Source: DASQFI01 sp035633215 (lineage in GTDB: Bacteria > Acidobacteriota > Vicinamibacteria > Vicinamibacterales > SCN-69-37). From it: DNA of 64,000 bases. The position numbers were made by a program, and so were the translations under genes. Each line of letters begins with the position of its first letter. The first letter of the stretch is position 1. Under the pieces are notes generated by a model. The model saw only the letters and a program-made list of their open reading frames with translations. It ran no database searches and had not been told where the DNA came from. The DNA lies in assembly GCA_035633215.1 (NCBI GenBank), contig DASQFI010000025.1:51848-115847 (forward strand), given 5' to 3'. Shown here piece by piece: positions 33,846-42,778 of the stretch.

Positions 33846-34553
33846 TCAAGGAGAGCGGCGCCGGCCCAGCACGAACCAGACAATGATCAGGACGTACACC
33901 ACACCGAGCGCCAGCACGAGGAGCGGCCCCCCGGGCAGGATCTCGAAGAGGCTGGCCGCCAGGTACGCCTGCGCGAAGCACAGCGGCGCCATGCCGGCCA
34001 GCGTGCCAAGCACGACGTGCCGGACCGGCACGCCCATCGCGCCGGCGACATAGGACACGAAATCCGACGACGTCAGCGGGTTGATCCGCAGCAGAAAGAT
34101 CACCCACGGCCCGCGCGAGACCACGCGCTCGCGCAGGCGCGCCAGCCGGGTGCCCTCCGTGTGGCGGGCGATCCAGCCCTCGCCGAGCGCGCGCCCGAGC
34201 CAGCAGGCGATGCCCGCCCCGGTGACATTGCCGAGGAGCGACAGCGCGCCGCCGATGAGCCCGCCGAAGATCGCGCCGGCCGGCGCGTAGAGCAGCGGGC
34301 CCGGCACGGGCGCGACGAGCACCTCGACGATCACCGCGCAGACGTACACGACCGGCGCGAGCGCGCCCCAGCCCAGAATGTAGACGCGCAGGGCGTCGAG
34401 CCTGGACGCACCCGGCGGCGCTTCGGCGACCAGCACGCGCATCAGCCCGCCCGCGCGATAGGACCAGATCGCCCAGGCGACGATGGCGCCGAGCAGGAGG
34501 ATCGCGACGGCAATCGAGGGGGCGGACGGACGGGTTCGGCTCGGGCGAGGCAT
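33846..34553 (-). CDS. VTT/TVP38-DedA-like membrane protein
   Basis: 235 residues with about six hydrophobic segments. The VTT ('SNARE-associated') core reads APVPGPLLYAPAGAIFGG, LSLLGNVTGAGIACWLGR, and LLRINPLTSSDFVSYVAGAMG, in which the Asn-Pro and the re-entrant loop glycine are kept. Members are thought to be lipid scramblases or half-site transporters in the inner membrane. It is upstream of and in the same direction as padR/ADOP but separated by the operator region. Confidence 0.85.
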   Translation of the reverse strand: MPRPSRTRPSAPSIAVAILLLGAIVAWAIWSYRAGGLMRVLVAEAPPGASRLDALRVYILGWGALAPVVYVCAVIVEVLVAPVPGPLLYAPAGAIFGGLIGGALSLLGNVTGAGIACWLGRALGEGWIARHTEGTRLARLRERVVSRGPWVIFLLRINPLTSSDFVSYVAGAMGVPVRHVVLGTLAGMAPLCFAQAYLAASLFEILPGGPLLVLALGVVYVLIIVWFVLGRRRSP

Positions 34554-34560
34554 GCCAGAA

Positions 34561-34590
34561 ATCTCTATGTCTCTATATCTCCATATCTCA
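34561..34590. repeat. Micro-repeat island, word TCTCTATA
   Basis: Four imperfect copies in tandem (TCTCTATG, TCTCTATA, TCTCCATA, TCTCATTT) in the short gap between two divergent genes. The AT-rich word stands out from the GC-rich surroundings and may overlap the promoters. Confidence 0.5.
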
Positions 34591-34607
34591 TTTACGATTG
34601 AGCCACA

Positions 34608-35951
34608 TTGGCTCTTTCCCGCCGGTCCTTTCTTAACGGCCTCGCCGTGGCGCCGATCGGCGCGCTGGCCGGCGTCAGCGTTCGGCGCGCCACCGCCTCA
34701 ACCCAGACCCTGCGCGCGGACGCGGCGGCACTCCGTCAGCGCATCGAAGCGTTGAGTGTCTTCGGCCGGCCCGCGGGCGGCAGCTTCGCGGACGGCGTCA
34801 GCCGCGTCGCGTATTCAGATGCCGACGTCGCCGGCCGGAAGTACGTGATGGATCTCATGCGCGCGGCGAGCCTCGAACCGCGCGTCGATCCGGCCGGCAA
34901 CATCTTCGGCCACCGGCCCGGCACGGACTCGTCGCTCCCGCCGATCCTGTTCGGCTCGCACATCGATTCGGTGCCGAGCGGCGGCAACTTCGACGGCGAT
35001 CTCGGATCGCTTGCGGCGCTTGCCGCGATCGAGGCGTGCGATCGCGCCAGCCATCGCACGCGGCATCCGCTCGAGATGGTCGTCTGGTCCGCCGAGGAGG
35101 GCGTGGCGTTCGGACGCGGCCTTGCCGGCAGCCGCATCGTCGCGGGCGACGTCAAGCCGGCCGACATGGACGCGGTCTGGAACGGCCTCCGCCGCGGTGA
35201 CGCCGTGCGCAAGATCGGCGGCGCACCCGATCGCATCATGGACGCGGTGCGGCGCAAGGGCGCGCATCACTGCTACCTCGAGTTGCACATCGAGCAGGGC
35301 GGCACGCTCGAGCGCGGCGGCATGCCAGTTGGCGTCGTCGAGGGTATCGTGGCGATCGAGCGGTACACCGCCGTCGTCACGGGCTTTGCGAATCACGCCG
35401 GGACGACCCCGATGCCGGAGCGGCAGGACGCGTTGGTCGGCGCATCCTTGTTGACCGTGGCGGTCCGCGAGGCCGTGACGAAGGGGCCCGGCCGGCAAGT
35501 GGGGACGGTCGGCCAGCTGGAGGTCACCCCCAACGCGCCGAACGTCATCCCGGGATCGGTGCGCCTGACGATCGAGCTGCGAGACTTGTCCACCGAGAAG
35601 CTGCGCGGGATCATCGACGACCTCCGCGGCCGGGCGCGTCAGATCGCCGACCAGACACGGACGCAGATCGAGATCACCGATCTCAGCCGCAATCCGCCGG
35701 CGCTTGCCTCTCCCGAGGTGCAGCGGGTCATCGAACGCGCGGCGAGCAAACTTTCACTCGGTTCGACGCGGCTCCCGAGCGGCGCCGGTCACGACGCGCA
35801 GATGATGGCGCAGCTTGGTCCAATGGGAATGATCTTCGTGCCGAGCGTTGCCGGCATCAGCCACTCGCCGAAGGAACTGACTCGCTGGGAAGACTGCGCC
35901 AACGGCGCGAACATGCTCCTCCAGACGGTCCTGGAGATGGACAACCAGTAG
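34608..35951 (+). CDS. M20 amidohydrolase (hydantoinase/carbamoylase type), Tat-exported
   Basis: 447 residues from TTG 34608, giving MALSRRSFLNGLAVAPIGAL, a twin-arginine signal. The metal site of the AmaB/HyuC group is complete: GSHIDSVPSGGNFDGDLG, VWSAEEGVAFG and LHIEQGGTLE, then GFANHAGTTPM and GAGHDAQMM. Enzymes of this group hydrolyse N-carbamoyl amino acids, ureidoglycolate-like compounds or acylated amino acids. No ATG is available near the Tat motif, so the rare TTG start is accepted. It stands alone on this strand. Confidence 0.9.
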   Translation: MALSRRSFLNGLAVAPIGALAGVSVRRATASTQTLRADAAALRQRIEALSVFGRPAGGSFADGVSRVAYSDADVAGRKYVMDLMRAASLEPRVDPAGNIFGHRPGTDSSLPPILFGSHIDSVPSGGNFDGDLGSLAALAAIEACDRASHRTRHPLEMVVWSAEEGVAFGRGLAGSRIVAGDVKPADMDAVWNGLRRGDAVRKIGGAPDRIMDAVRRKGAHHCYLELHIEQGGTLERGGMPVGVVEGIVAIERYTAVVTGFANHAGTTPMPERQDALVGASLLTVAVREAVTKGPGRQVGTVGQLEVTPNAPNVIPGSVRLTIELRDLSTEKLRGIIDDLRGRARQIADQTRTQIEITDLSRNPPALASPEVQRVIERAASKLSLGSTRLPSGAGHDAQMMAQLGPMGMIFVPSVAGISHSPKELTRWEDCANGANMLLQTVLEMDNQ

Positions 35952-35964
35952 CAGCCAGGCTCGA

Positions 35965-37035
35965 CTACCGCCGTGTGAGTTCCCAGTACTGACGGAACTG
36001 TCCCCGCGCGTATCCATCGACGAGCTCGCCGAGTGGCTGCGTCAGCGACGTGCTTCCGCCACCACCGAAGACGCTTCTGATGATGACCGCATGCGGCGCC
36101 CGGGGCAGGCGGCCGGCGTTGGCGACGAACGTCGAGAACGTTCCATTCCGGAAGAGATAGAACTCCACGTTCGACGTGTAGAACGCGGACACGCGCTCGT
36201 TCCGATCCGCGAGGAACTTCCCAACGGCGATGAGCGCCTTCAGGCCGGCAAAGTCCCCGACGACGGGTATGACGAGATCACGATCCTGGAGTGACTTGAC
36301 GAACTGAAATGCATCCTCGGTGGCCAGGTAGTTGCCCTGACGGCCCGCGCCATCCGTCTCGAGCAGAAGCTGCCGGTACGTCGGGTTGTACGGCTGCGGC
36401 GCGCGCCCGGTCGATTGAAACAGCAGCCCCAGCCCCGCCTCGCCGAACCGGCGGTGAAAATGGTCGGTGGTCTCGAGTTCCTGCGCCGACAACGCAACGC
36501 CGAAGCCTTTGATGCGTTCGGCGATTTTCGTGCGGCGTGCATCAATGGCCGTCCGCGACAACGGTCTGGCCTCGTCGATGTACTTCGCGATCTCTTCGAT
36601 CGACCGCTGCTGCCAGGCCAGCGCAGCGTCCGGGACCTCGCGTTCGAACAGCAGCGCCAGGAACTCGACGCGCGTGCGGGACATCGCGAAGAGCGACTTG
36701 AACAGCAGATGCAGCAGCAGGTTGTCGCGCCGGATGTCCACGATCACCGCGATCGTCGGACGAATCGCGGCGATGTACGAGAAGTTCTGATCCGGCCCGA
36801 CCCCAACGTACGCGCCACCCTGCACCTTCCCGCGACGCAGTTCAGGCAGGACGTGCAGATACGACCGCTCATTCGAGATCAGGTTGTCGGTATCGAAGTA
36901 TCCGCCCGGCTCCGACAGCGCCGCGATCTGCGACGCGAACGACGATTGCGTCGTCGCCGCGCGCAGATCGCGTAGTCCTGCCGCGGGCCAAGCCGCCAGG
37001 ATCGCGAGAAGGACAAGAGCGAACCGCAAGGCCAC
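35965..37035 (-). CDS. LIC_10091-like protein with signal peptide
   Basis: 356 residues; a signal peptide (MALRFALVLLAILAAWPAAG) precedes a ~330-residue domain. Segments LISNERSYLHVLPEL, GGAYVGVGPDQNFSYIAAIRP and IVDIRRDNLLLHLLFKSLF resemble the LIC_10091 family, which has a methyltransferase-like Rossmann core (VIPVVGDFAGLKAL, VSAFYTSNVEFYLF). No activity is established for the family. The family name is from memory and should be checked; the secreted form is notable. It ends 13 bp from the convergent amidohydrolase. Confidence 0.65.
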   Translation of the reverse strand: MALRFALVLLAILAAWPAAGLRDLRAATTQSSFASQIAALSEPGGYFDTDNLISNERSYLHVLPELRRGKVQGGAYVGVGPDQNFSYIAAIRPTIAVIVDIRRDNLLLHLLFKSLFAMSRTRVEFLALLFEREVPDAALAWQQRSIEEIAKYIDEARPLSRTAIDARRTKIAERIKGFGVALSAQELETTDHFHRRFGEAGLGLLFQSTGRAPQPYNPTYRQLLLETDGAGRQGNYLATEDAFQFVKSLQDRDLVIPVVGDFAGLKALIAVGKFLADRNERVSAFYTSNVEFYLFRNGTFSTFVANAGRLPRAPHAVIIRSVFGGGGSTSLTQPLGELVDGYARGQFRQYWELTRR

Positions 37036-37061
37036 GTCTTTAGCCCGCTGCTGGTCTCAAC

Positions 37062-37102
37062 TCCGAGCCTTTGAGGCTTTGAGGCTCTGAGCCTTTGAGC
37101 CA
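37062..37102. repeat. Micro-repeat island, word GAGGCTTT/GAGCCTTT
   Basis: Five permuted copies of one 7-8-nt word (GAGCCTTT, GAGGCTTT, GAGGCTCT, GAGCCTTT, GAGCC) fill the gap between two leftward genes. A related island is at 37772-37799, at the other end of the same lectin-like gene. Confidence 0.55.
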
Positions 37103-37104
37103 GC

Positions 37105-37758
37105 TCACTTCGCCGCGAAACAGTAGAACAGCCCAGCGCCGCCGCTCCCGCGCAGATTCTCCTGACTGCACCCTTTCGACGCGTGCGCGGAGTTCCACGA
37201 TGTCGGGTTCGTGCCGCCGCCCTGACGATCGTGATGTCCGACCGTCGCCGAACCTTCGCCATTGCTCATCCAGTTCTTGCACGTCGTGTCCGTCGTGCCG
37301 GGAGTCAGCGTGCCGTCCAATTGCGCTCCGGTCAGGATGTCGTGGGTGTTCGGAGTGTCGCCGCGGCCGTTCACGACCGCGCCCTTTTCGGTGATCGAGT
37401 TTTCCTTCGACAGTTGATTCTTGTCGCTGTGAAGGTCCGCGACGCTCTGGGCGACCGCCACGCCCTTCGCGTTGTGCCAGGGACCGCTGCCAATGCGATC
37501 GCGGGCGTTCACCGCCGGCTGGCTGCCCGCTTCAGCCGCGCTGAGATACGCGCGCCACGTCCGGCCGCGTGAGCCCGCGGCTTCCGCGAGCGTCTGGCAG
37601 TGCTTGTCCGCCCCCGCCAGACCGCCGAGATTGGCGCCATCGCCGGAACCGACGCTCGTGATGAAAAACCCCAGCGGCTGCGTCTGCTGCGCCCCGGCGA
37701 GCAACGCAGTCGTCAGCGACACCGTGGCCGCAACGAACACAAGTAGTTGACGTCTCAT
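37105..37758 (-). CDS. Secreted lectin-like protein
   Basis: 217 residues from ATG 37758 with a signal peptide (VFVAATVSLTTALLAGAQQ). The mature part reads GLAGADKHCQTLAEAAGS, TWRAYLSAAE, ARDRIGSGPWHNAKG, and ends with CKNWMSNGEGSATVGHHD and a Cys-containing C-terminus (GGAGLFYCFAAK). This has the look of the C-type-lectin/endostatin-like secreted proteins seen in Acidobacteriota and Myxococcota. Ligand unknown. The gene is framed on both sides by GAGGCTT-type micro-repeats. Confidence 0.7.
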   Translation of the reverse strand: MRRQLLVFVAATVSLTTALLAGAQQTQPLGFFITSVGSGDGANLGGLAGADKHCQTLAEAAGSRGRTWRAYLSAAEAGSQPAVNARDRIGSGPWHNAKGVAVAQSVADLHSDKNQLSKENSITEKGAVVNGRGDTPNTHDILTGAQLDGTLTPGTTDTTCKNWMSNGEGSATVGHHDRQGGGTNPTSWNSAHASKGCSQENLRGSGGAGLFYCFAAK

Positions 37759-37771
37759 ATGCCCTCCTCCC

Positions 37772-37799
37772 AAGCCTCAGGCCCCAAGCCTCAAGCCTC
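37772..37799. repeat. Micro-repeat island, word AAGCCTC
   Basis: AAGCCTC occurs three times with a degenerate GGCCCC spacer between the first two. On the other strand this is GAGGCTT, the word of the island at 37062-37102. It ends at the stop of the M28 gene. Confidence 0.5.
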
Positions 37800-37800
37800 T

Positions 37801-39309
37801 TCACCGGCACGGCGCGGGACAGCCATTCGGCGCCCACGCCGGTTTGAACGTCGCGTTGGCCAGCCATCGCACCGGCTCGAGCAGCGATCGAATCGCCTCG
37901 GTCATGTGCGCGAAATCGACGAGGCGGACTTCGTCGGTGGGCTGGTGGTAATCCTTGTGCAGGTTGTAGCTCGAGACGGTGTGCGCGACGACGCCGCGTC
38001 GCGCGAAGCGGATGTTGTCAGACCGCATGAAGAAGTTCTCGCTCAGGTGCGGATCGGCAACCAGTCGCGCACCCTGCTTCGCCAGCTCGGCGCCAAGGTT
38101 CGAGAGCGGATATCCAGTCAGCCAAAGCGTACGCGGCGGTACCATCGGATCCGGACGTCCGAGCATCTCGAACTGCAGGTCGGCGATGATCTGATTGAGC
38201 GGCACGACCGGCAGATCGACGAAATAGCCGGCGCCGAATCCGCCCCGCTCTTCGCTGCCGAAGAGCGCGAAGACGATCGTCCGCTTCGGCCGCGGTCCTT
38301 TGGCGAGCGCTTCGGCCAGCATCATCACCGCCACCGTTCCAGACGCATCGTCATCCGCGCCGTTGTAGATCGTGTCGGTGCCGGCGACCGCCGGGCGCGC
38401 CCCCACGTGGTCGAGATGCGCGCTCAGGACGAGCACGTCCTTCGCGAGCGCCGGATCGCTTCCGGTCAACCGGCCGACGGCGTTCCAGGTCGAGCCCGTC
38501 ACCGTCGTCTTGATGTCCGTGGACAGCGATGCGGTGGCACCGTCAGGCAGCGCACTCAACGCGGCGTGAGTTGCCGTGTCGACATAGATCGATGAGGCGC
38601 GTGTCGAAGACGCGTCGATGAGTTTCGTCGGCCGGGCCGGAATCGTCGGCATCACAGCGCCGCGCGTGCTCCACTGAGCGCGCTGATCCGGCGTTTCGGG
38701 CGCGAGAAGGGCGGCCGCACCGGCGGTGTTTGGCCGGTCGCCGGCCGGCAGCAGCACGATCGCGCCCTCGGGAACTGGCACGCCGGCTTGGTACTTCCAC
38801 AGTCGCCCGGTCACTTTGGCCGACCCCAACGTCGCGACGAGCATCTCGCGCCCGTGGGTCAGCGTCAGCGCGCCGGCTGTGAGTACGGGGGGCGAGGTCG
38901 CCTGCCCCGTGCTCATTTCGATCGTCTGCACGTGCGTGCCGGCATCGCCCATCGGCTCCAGTCCCCACAGCCGAAACTGCGACGCCACGTACGACGCGGC
39001 CAGCCACTCATCCCGAGTGCCGCTCCCACGTCCGTTCAGCGCGTCGCTCGCGAGAAATTCGAGGTGCGCACGGATGGACGGCTCGGTGATCGTGTTCGCG
39101 GCCGCTGACGCCGCCGGCCGATCCGGCGAGGTCGTCGCGTCTGCAGAACGTCGTGGCGTCGTCGACGACGAGGGCAAAGCCGAAGTGGCGCCTGCGCCGG
39201 GCGGCACCTTGGCCGCGCAGGCGCTGAAGGCCGCGACACCAACGACGATGACCGTCGCCAGCGCGTCAGCGCGACGAACCGCAGCGGTCTGCGACATTTC
39301 GACCAGCAT
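37801..39309 (-). CDS. M28-family metallopeptidase, probable lipoprotein
   Basis: 502 residues. The N-terminus has a hydrophobic segment and a possible lipobox (VAAFSAC), then a Ser/Thr/Pro-rich linker to about residue 75. The peptidase domain carries the two-zinc ligands: SAHLDHVG, NGADDDASG, FGSEERGG, the FEMLGRPD segment, and YHQPTDEV. A PA-like insert precedes it. It probably releases N-terminal amino acids outside the inner membrane. ATG 39297 (MSQTAAVRR) is an equally weak alternative start. Confidence 0.88.
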   Translation of the reverse strand: MLVEMSQTAAVRRADALATVIVVGVAAFSACAAKVPPGAGATSALPSSSTTPRRSADATTSPDRPAASAAANTITEPSIRAHLEFLASDALNGRGSGTRDEWLAASYVASQFRLWGLEPMGDAGTHVQTIEMSTGQATSPPVLTAGALTLTHGREMLVATLGSAKVTGRLWKYQAGVPVPEGAIVLLPAGDRPNTAGAAALLAPETPDQRAQWSTRGAVMPTIPARPTKLIDASSTRASSIYVDTATHAALSALPDGATASLSTDIKTTVTGSTWNAVGRLTGSDPALAKDVLVLSAHLDHVGARPAVAGTDTIYNGADDDASGTVAVMMLAEALAKGPRPKRTIVFALFGSEERGGFGAGYFVDLPVVPLNQIIADLQFEMLGRPDPMVPPRTLWLTGYPLSNLGAELAKQGARLVADPHLSENFFMRSDNIRFARRGVVAHTVSSYNLHKDYHQPTDEVRLVDFAHMTEAIRSLLEPVRWLANATFKPAWAPNGCPAPCR

Positions 39310-39391
39310 ACTTCAGCACTTCGCTTTGGGCTTTGCGCCTTTCAGCCTCGAGGCCAGCGCTCCCGCGCTCGCCCCGAACCGACTCGCGTCT

Positions 39392-39410
39392 CCCATCGTC
39401 TAACGATGGG
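39392..39410. promoter_or_regulatory. Putative operator of the second PadR gene
   Basis: CCCATCGTCTAACGATGGG has perfect 8-bp arms around CTA, 33 bp upstream of the padR ATG at 39444. It differs in sequence from the operator at 33803-33821, as expected if each PadR reads its own site. A GGGCTTTGCGCCTTTC-type micro-repeat lies just upstream (39328-39356). Confidence 0.45.
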
Positions 39411-39443
39411 AAAGGGCGGTTCCCCCCGCCCGGAAGGACCGAT

Positions 39444-39782
39444 ATGGGCTTGACGAATCAACCGCCGGACCTGCTGCCAGGCACCCTGGACATGCTCATT
39501 CTCCAGACGCTCGTCACGGGCGCGAAGCATGGGTACGGGATTGCCGAGCGTCTGAAACAGGTCTCGCAGGACGTGCTGCAGGTGGGCGAAAGCTCGCTCT
39601 ATCCAGCCCTGCAGCGACTGCTGCTGAACGGCTGGGTCAAAGCGGAATGGGGAACGTCCGAAAACAACCGCCGCGCGCGGTACTACACGCTGACCGCCGC
39701 CGGCCGGAAGAAACTCGGCTCCGAGCGCGAGGAGTTCGAGCGCCTGATTGGAGCAATTCAACGAGTACTCCAGACGGGATAA
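39444..39782 (+). CDS. PadR-family transcriptional regulator
   Basis: 112 residues from ATG 39444, with GGAAGGA upstream. The motif series matches the other PadR of the window: LLPGTLDMLILQTLVTG, GYGIAERLKQVS, ESSLYPALQRLLLNG, AEWGTSENNRRARYY. It precedes an ADOP permease pseudogene, so it has probably lost its target. The reading frame itself shows no damage. Confidence 0.94.
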   Translation: MGLTNQPPDLLPGTLDMLILQTLVTGAKHGYGIAERLKQVSQDVLQVGESSLYPALQRLLLNGWVKAEWGTSENNRRARYYTLTAAGRKKLGSEREEFERLIGAIQRVLQTG

Positions 39783-39804
39783 CCCGGAATCTCACGCCCC
39801 GGGT

Positions 39805-39828
39805 CTGAAGTTCAAAGTTCGAAGTTTC
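39805..39828. repeat. Micro-repeat island, word GAAGTTC
   Basis: GAAGTTC, AAAGTTC and GAAGTTT occur in tandem between the PadR gene and the ADOP pseudogene. The reverse-complement word builds the island at 15558-15580. Confidence 0.5.
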
Positions 39829-39837
39829 CGTGAGGCT

Positions 39838-40568
39838 CTATGTCGCGACTCACTCGGGTATCCCGCAGTTGGATGAGCTTTCGATCGACCGGCGCATCGT
39901 GACGTTTGCCGTCGGCGTGTCACTGCTCGCCGTCCTCCTGTTCGGTCTGGCGCCCGCGCGCCGCCTGTCGAGGAGCAGGCCAACAGACGCGTTCCTCAAA
40001 GGCGGACGGAGCATCGCCGGCAGCCGGTCGCTCAGCCGAACGCGTCACGCGCTCGTCATGGTCGAGTGCGCGCTGGCGGTCGTGCTGCTCGTCGGCGCCA
40101 GGACTCTTGATTCGCAGCGTGGCGAAGCTCGATCGAGTCGATCCTGGTTTCTCGACACGCGGCGTGCTGCTCGTGCGCGTCACGCTGGCGCCCGCGGCGC
40201 AGGCATCGCCGCTCGAAAACGTGAACCGTCGCGCGATTGGGGTCTATGGCGTCGTGCGGTATTCAGTGGAACAGCGCACGCAGGAAATCGGCGTGCGCAT
40301 CGCTCTCGGCGCGCGTCCGCGCGACGTGCTCGCACTGGTCCTCGGTCAGGGTCTGATGGCGCCGTTCGCTGGTCTGGCTATTGGACTACTGGCCGCGCTC
40401 GGTCTCACACGCGTGCTCGTCCACGCGCTTTTCGAGACCTCGCCGACCGATCCAGTCACCCTTGGAGCTGTGGTGCTGTCGCTCCTGACCGCGGCACTGC
40501 TCGCGTGCGTCCTGCCGGCCCGCCGGGCCGCTCGGATCGATCCGGTCGTTGCGCTGCGGCAGGAGTAA
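39838..40568 (+). pseudogene. ADOP permease remnant, frameshifted and deleted
   Basis: The first frame contains the middle of an ADOP (VTFAVGVSLLAVLLFGLAPA, RPTDAFLKGG, RHALVMVECALAVVLLVGA). Near 40093 an extra base moves the reading into the next frame, where it continues LLIRSVAKLDRVDPGFS. After VTLAPAAQ the second periplasmic domain is missing and the sequence jumps to GVYGVVRYSVEQRTQEIGV and the normal C-terminus (DPVVALRQE). The whole N-terminal half is absent. It follows a PadR gene, as intact ADOPs do. Compare the full 877-aa ADOP at 30808-33441. Confidence 0.88.
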
Positions 40569-40642
40569 GACCCAAGAGTCGGCCTCGACCGAGAAAGCCT
40601 GCCTGATTCGCCACATGGCGGCCCTCTTGCAGGCACACAGGC

Positions 40643-41608
40643 ATGGCCATCCTGGCCTCTCTGGACGTCTACGTCGGCTGGAAGGAGATTCTGAAACGCA
40701 CCTTCCGCGACACGCTGAAGGACGACGCGCAGGGTCTCGCGGCGCAGCTCGCGTACTACTTCTTCCTTTCGCTCTTCCCAACGCTCCTCTGTGTCATCGC
40801 GCTCGCCAGCCTGTTTCCGCTGCAGAACCTGACCGACGAGGTCGTGACGCTGCTGCAGCCAGTCGCCCCGGAGGCGGTGATCGCAATCATCCGCGAGCAG
40901 ATGCTCAAGATCGCCGATGGCGGCGACACAACCGTGCTCAGCCTTGGACTGCTTGGCGCGCTCTGGAGCAGCTCGGCCGCGATGGGCGCCGTCGTGAACG
41001 CGATGAACCGGGCTTACGACATCGAAGAGGGCCGGCCGTGGTGGAGAGTGAGGATCACGGCCATCCTGCTCACCGTCGGGCTGGCCTTTTTCATCCTGAC
41101 CGCGCTGACATTGGTGCTGGCCGGACCACAGCTGGCCGATCTCGCGGCGCGCTGGTTCGGGCTCGCGACCGTCTGGGCATGGATCTGGAAACTCGTGCAA
41201 TGGCCGCTCGTGTTCCTTCTCATCTCGACCGGCGTCGGCCTCATCTATTACTTCGCGCCGGATGCCGAGCAGGAGTGGGTCTGGATCACGCCAGGCTCGA
41301 TCGTCGCGGCAGCGTTGTGGCTCCTTGGCTCACTCGGCCTCCGTTACTACGTGCTGACCTTCACCGACTATGAAGCCACCTACGGCACCGTCGGCGGAAT
41401 CCTCGTCATCCTGCTCTGGTTCTATCTCACCGGGCTTGTCATCGTCATCGGCGCGGAAATGAACGCGGAGATCGAGCACGCCTCGCCCTGGGGCAAGCAG
41501 CCGGGTGAGAAGGCGCCGGGCCGGAAGAAGCGGATTGGATCCGCCGCAGCCCGGCAGTACCGGCGGCACCGTCATTCAACGACGCGCGGTCGATCAGCCT
41601 CGCGCTGA
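40643..41608 (+). CDS. YihY/BrkB-family inner-membrane protein
   Basis: 321 residues with about six membrane helices. The family motifs are GLAAQLAYYFFLSLFPTLL, LWSSSAAMGAVVNAMNRAY, LIYYFAPDAEQEWVWITPGS and TYGTVGGILVILLWFYLTG. The C-terminus is a basic tail (GRKKRIGSAAARQYRRHR). The family's function is not settled; it has no relation to RNase BN activity despite older names. The stop is 11 bp from that of the convergent topoisomerase. Confidence 0.92.
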   Translation: MAILASLDVYVGWKEILKRTFRDTLKDDAQGLAAQLAYYFFLSLFPTLLCVIALASLFPLQNLTDEVVTLLQPVAPEAVIAIIREQMLKIADGGDTTVLSLGLLGALWSSSAAMGAVVNAMNRAYDIEEGRPWWRVRITAILLTVGLAFFILTALTLVLAGPQLADLAARWFGLATVWAWIWKLVQWPLVFLLISTGVGLIYYFAPDAEQEWVWITPGSIVAAALWLLGSLGLRYYVLTFTDYEATYGTVGGILVILLWFYLTGLVIVIGAEMNAEIEHASPWGKQPGEKAPGRKKRIGSAAARQYRRHRHSTTRGRSASR

Positions 41609-41619
41609 CGCCGCACGCG

Positions 41620-42675
41620 TCAGGCCACCGCGGTCTTCGGTATCGTCGCGCGGCGAGTCTTTGGCGCCGATCGGCTGGGTTGACGCCGCATGCGTTCGAG
41701 CAGCGCAACCGCGACACGCTCGTCGGCGCTCAATCCCTGGAGCCCCTTGATGTCATGCAGCCGCGGCCGGTTCAGCATGCCGTGCGTGTAGGCAACGACG
41801 ATGTCGGGATGCACATAGCATTTGCGGCAGACCGCGCGCGTGTTGCCGAGCTGACGGGCGACGTCGTCGAGCATCGCGAGCACCACCCGGTTGCTCTCGC
41901 GGCCGCTCGCGGCCGCCGGCGCGTGCCGCAGCAGGATGGACGCCGCGACCGTGCTCCACCAGGTGCGGAAGTCCTTCGCGGTGATGTCGGGGCTCGCGAT
42001 CTTCGCGAGATACGCGTTGACGTCCGACGACCCGACACGCCGAATGCGGTTCGACGAGTCTCGGTACTCGAACAGCGTCTGGCCAGGCAGGTCCTGGCAC
42101 CGTTGCACCTCGCGCGCCAGCTTGGGATCGTCCAGGGCAACGGTTTGATGGACGCCGGACTTTCCTTTGAACCGGAACTCGACACGTCGGCCGCGCACGC
42201 GGACGTGACGGTTCTGAAGCGTCGTGAGGCCGAACGATCCGTTCTCGCGCGCGTACTCGTCATTACCGACGCGGATGTGCGTCCGCTCGAGGAGCGCGAT
42301 CACGGTCGCGAGCACGCGCGGGCGCGAGAGCGGCGCGGTCAGATCGCGCGCGACCTGCCGGCGAACGGCTGGCAGCATCCGCGCGAATTCGAGCAGACGA
42401 TCGTACTTCGCGCGATCCCGCGCGGCGGTCCAGTCGGCGTGATAACGATACTGCTTGCGGCGCCGGGCATCGCGGCCCGTCGCCTGAAGATGACCGGCAG
42501 GATCGCGGGCAATCCAGACGTCGGTCCAGGCCGGTGGAATCGCCAGCCGCCGGAGACGCGCGAGCGTTTGCTGGTCGCGCACGTCCCGGCCGTCAGGCAG
42601 CCGATACACGAAGCCTCGCCCGCGCTTAATCCTCGAGATTCCGGGCCGAACGTCCCCGGCATAGCGAGTGCGCAT
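41620..42675 (-). CDS. Type IB DNA topoisomerase (poxvirus-like)
   Basis: 351 residues from ATG 42675. The catalytic pieces are RIRVGNDEYARENGSFGLTT (RVGN), GKSGVHQ, the tyrosine-recombinase-like ITAKDFRTWW, and the active Tyr in CRKCYVHPDIV. It relaxes supercoils through a 3'-phosphotyrosine intermediate. An upstream extension to 42789 exists but overlaps the start region of the divergent basic protein. The C-terminus is Lys/Arg rich. Bacterial TopIB genes are widespread and accessory. Confidence 0.93.
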   Translation of the reverse strand: MRTRYAGDVRPGISRIKRGRGFVYRLPDGRDVRDQQTLARLRRLAIPPAWTDVWIARDPAGHLQATGRDARRRKQYRYHADWTAARDRAKYDRLLEFARMLPAVRRQVARDLTAPLSRPRVLATVIALLERTHIRVGNDEYARENGSFGLTTLQNRHVRVRGRRVEFRFKGKSGVHQTVALDDPKLAREVQRCQDLPGQTLFEYRDSSNRIRRVGSSDVNAYLAKIASPDITAKDFRTWWSTVAASILLRHAPAAASGRESNRVVLAMLDDVARQLGNTRAVCRKCYVHPDIVVAYTHGMLNRPRLHDIKGLQGLSADERVAVALLERMRRQPSRSAPKTRRATIPKTAVA

Positions 42676-42778
42676 CGCCCACCTCTCTAGCGAGAACGAT
42701 GCCAACGCTCGGAACTGGTCGGGCGGAAAGGACGAGCGGACCACCGGAACTTTTTTTGCAAGCAGAGCGAAGGGGGAA

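Noticed and set aside
37062..37102. CRISPR-like or microsatellite array
   Set aside because: Copies are only 7-8 nt, contiguous and variable, without spacers.
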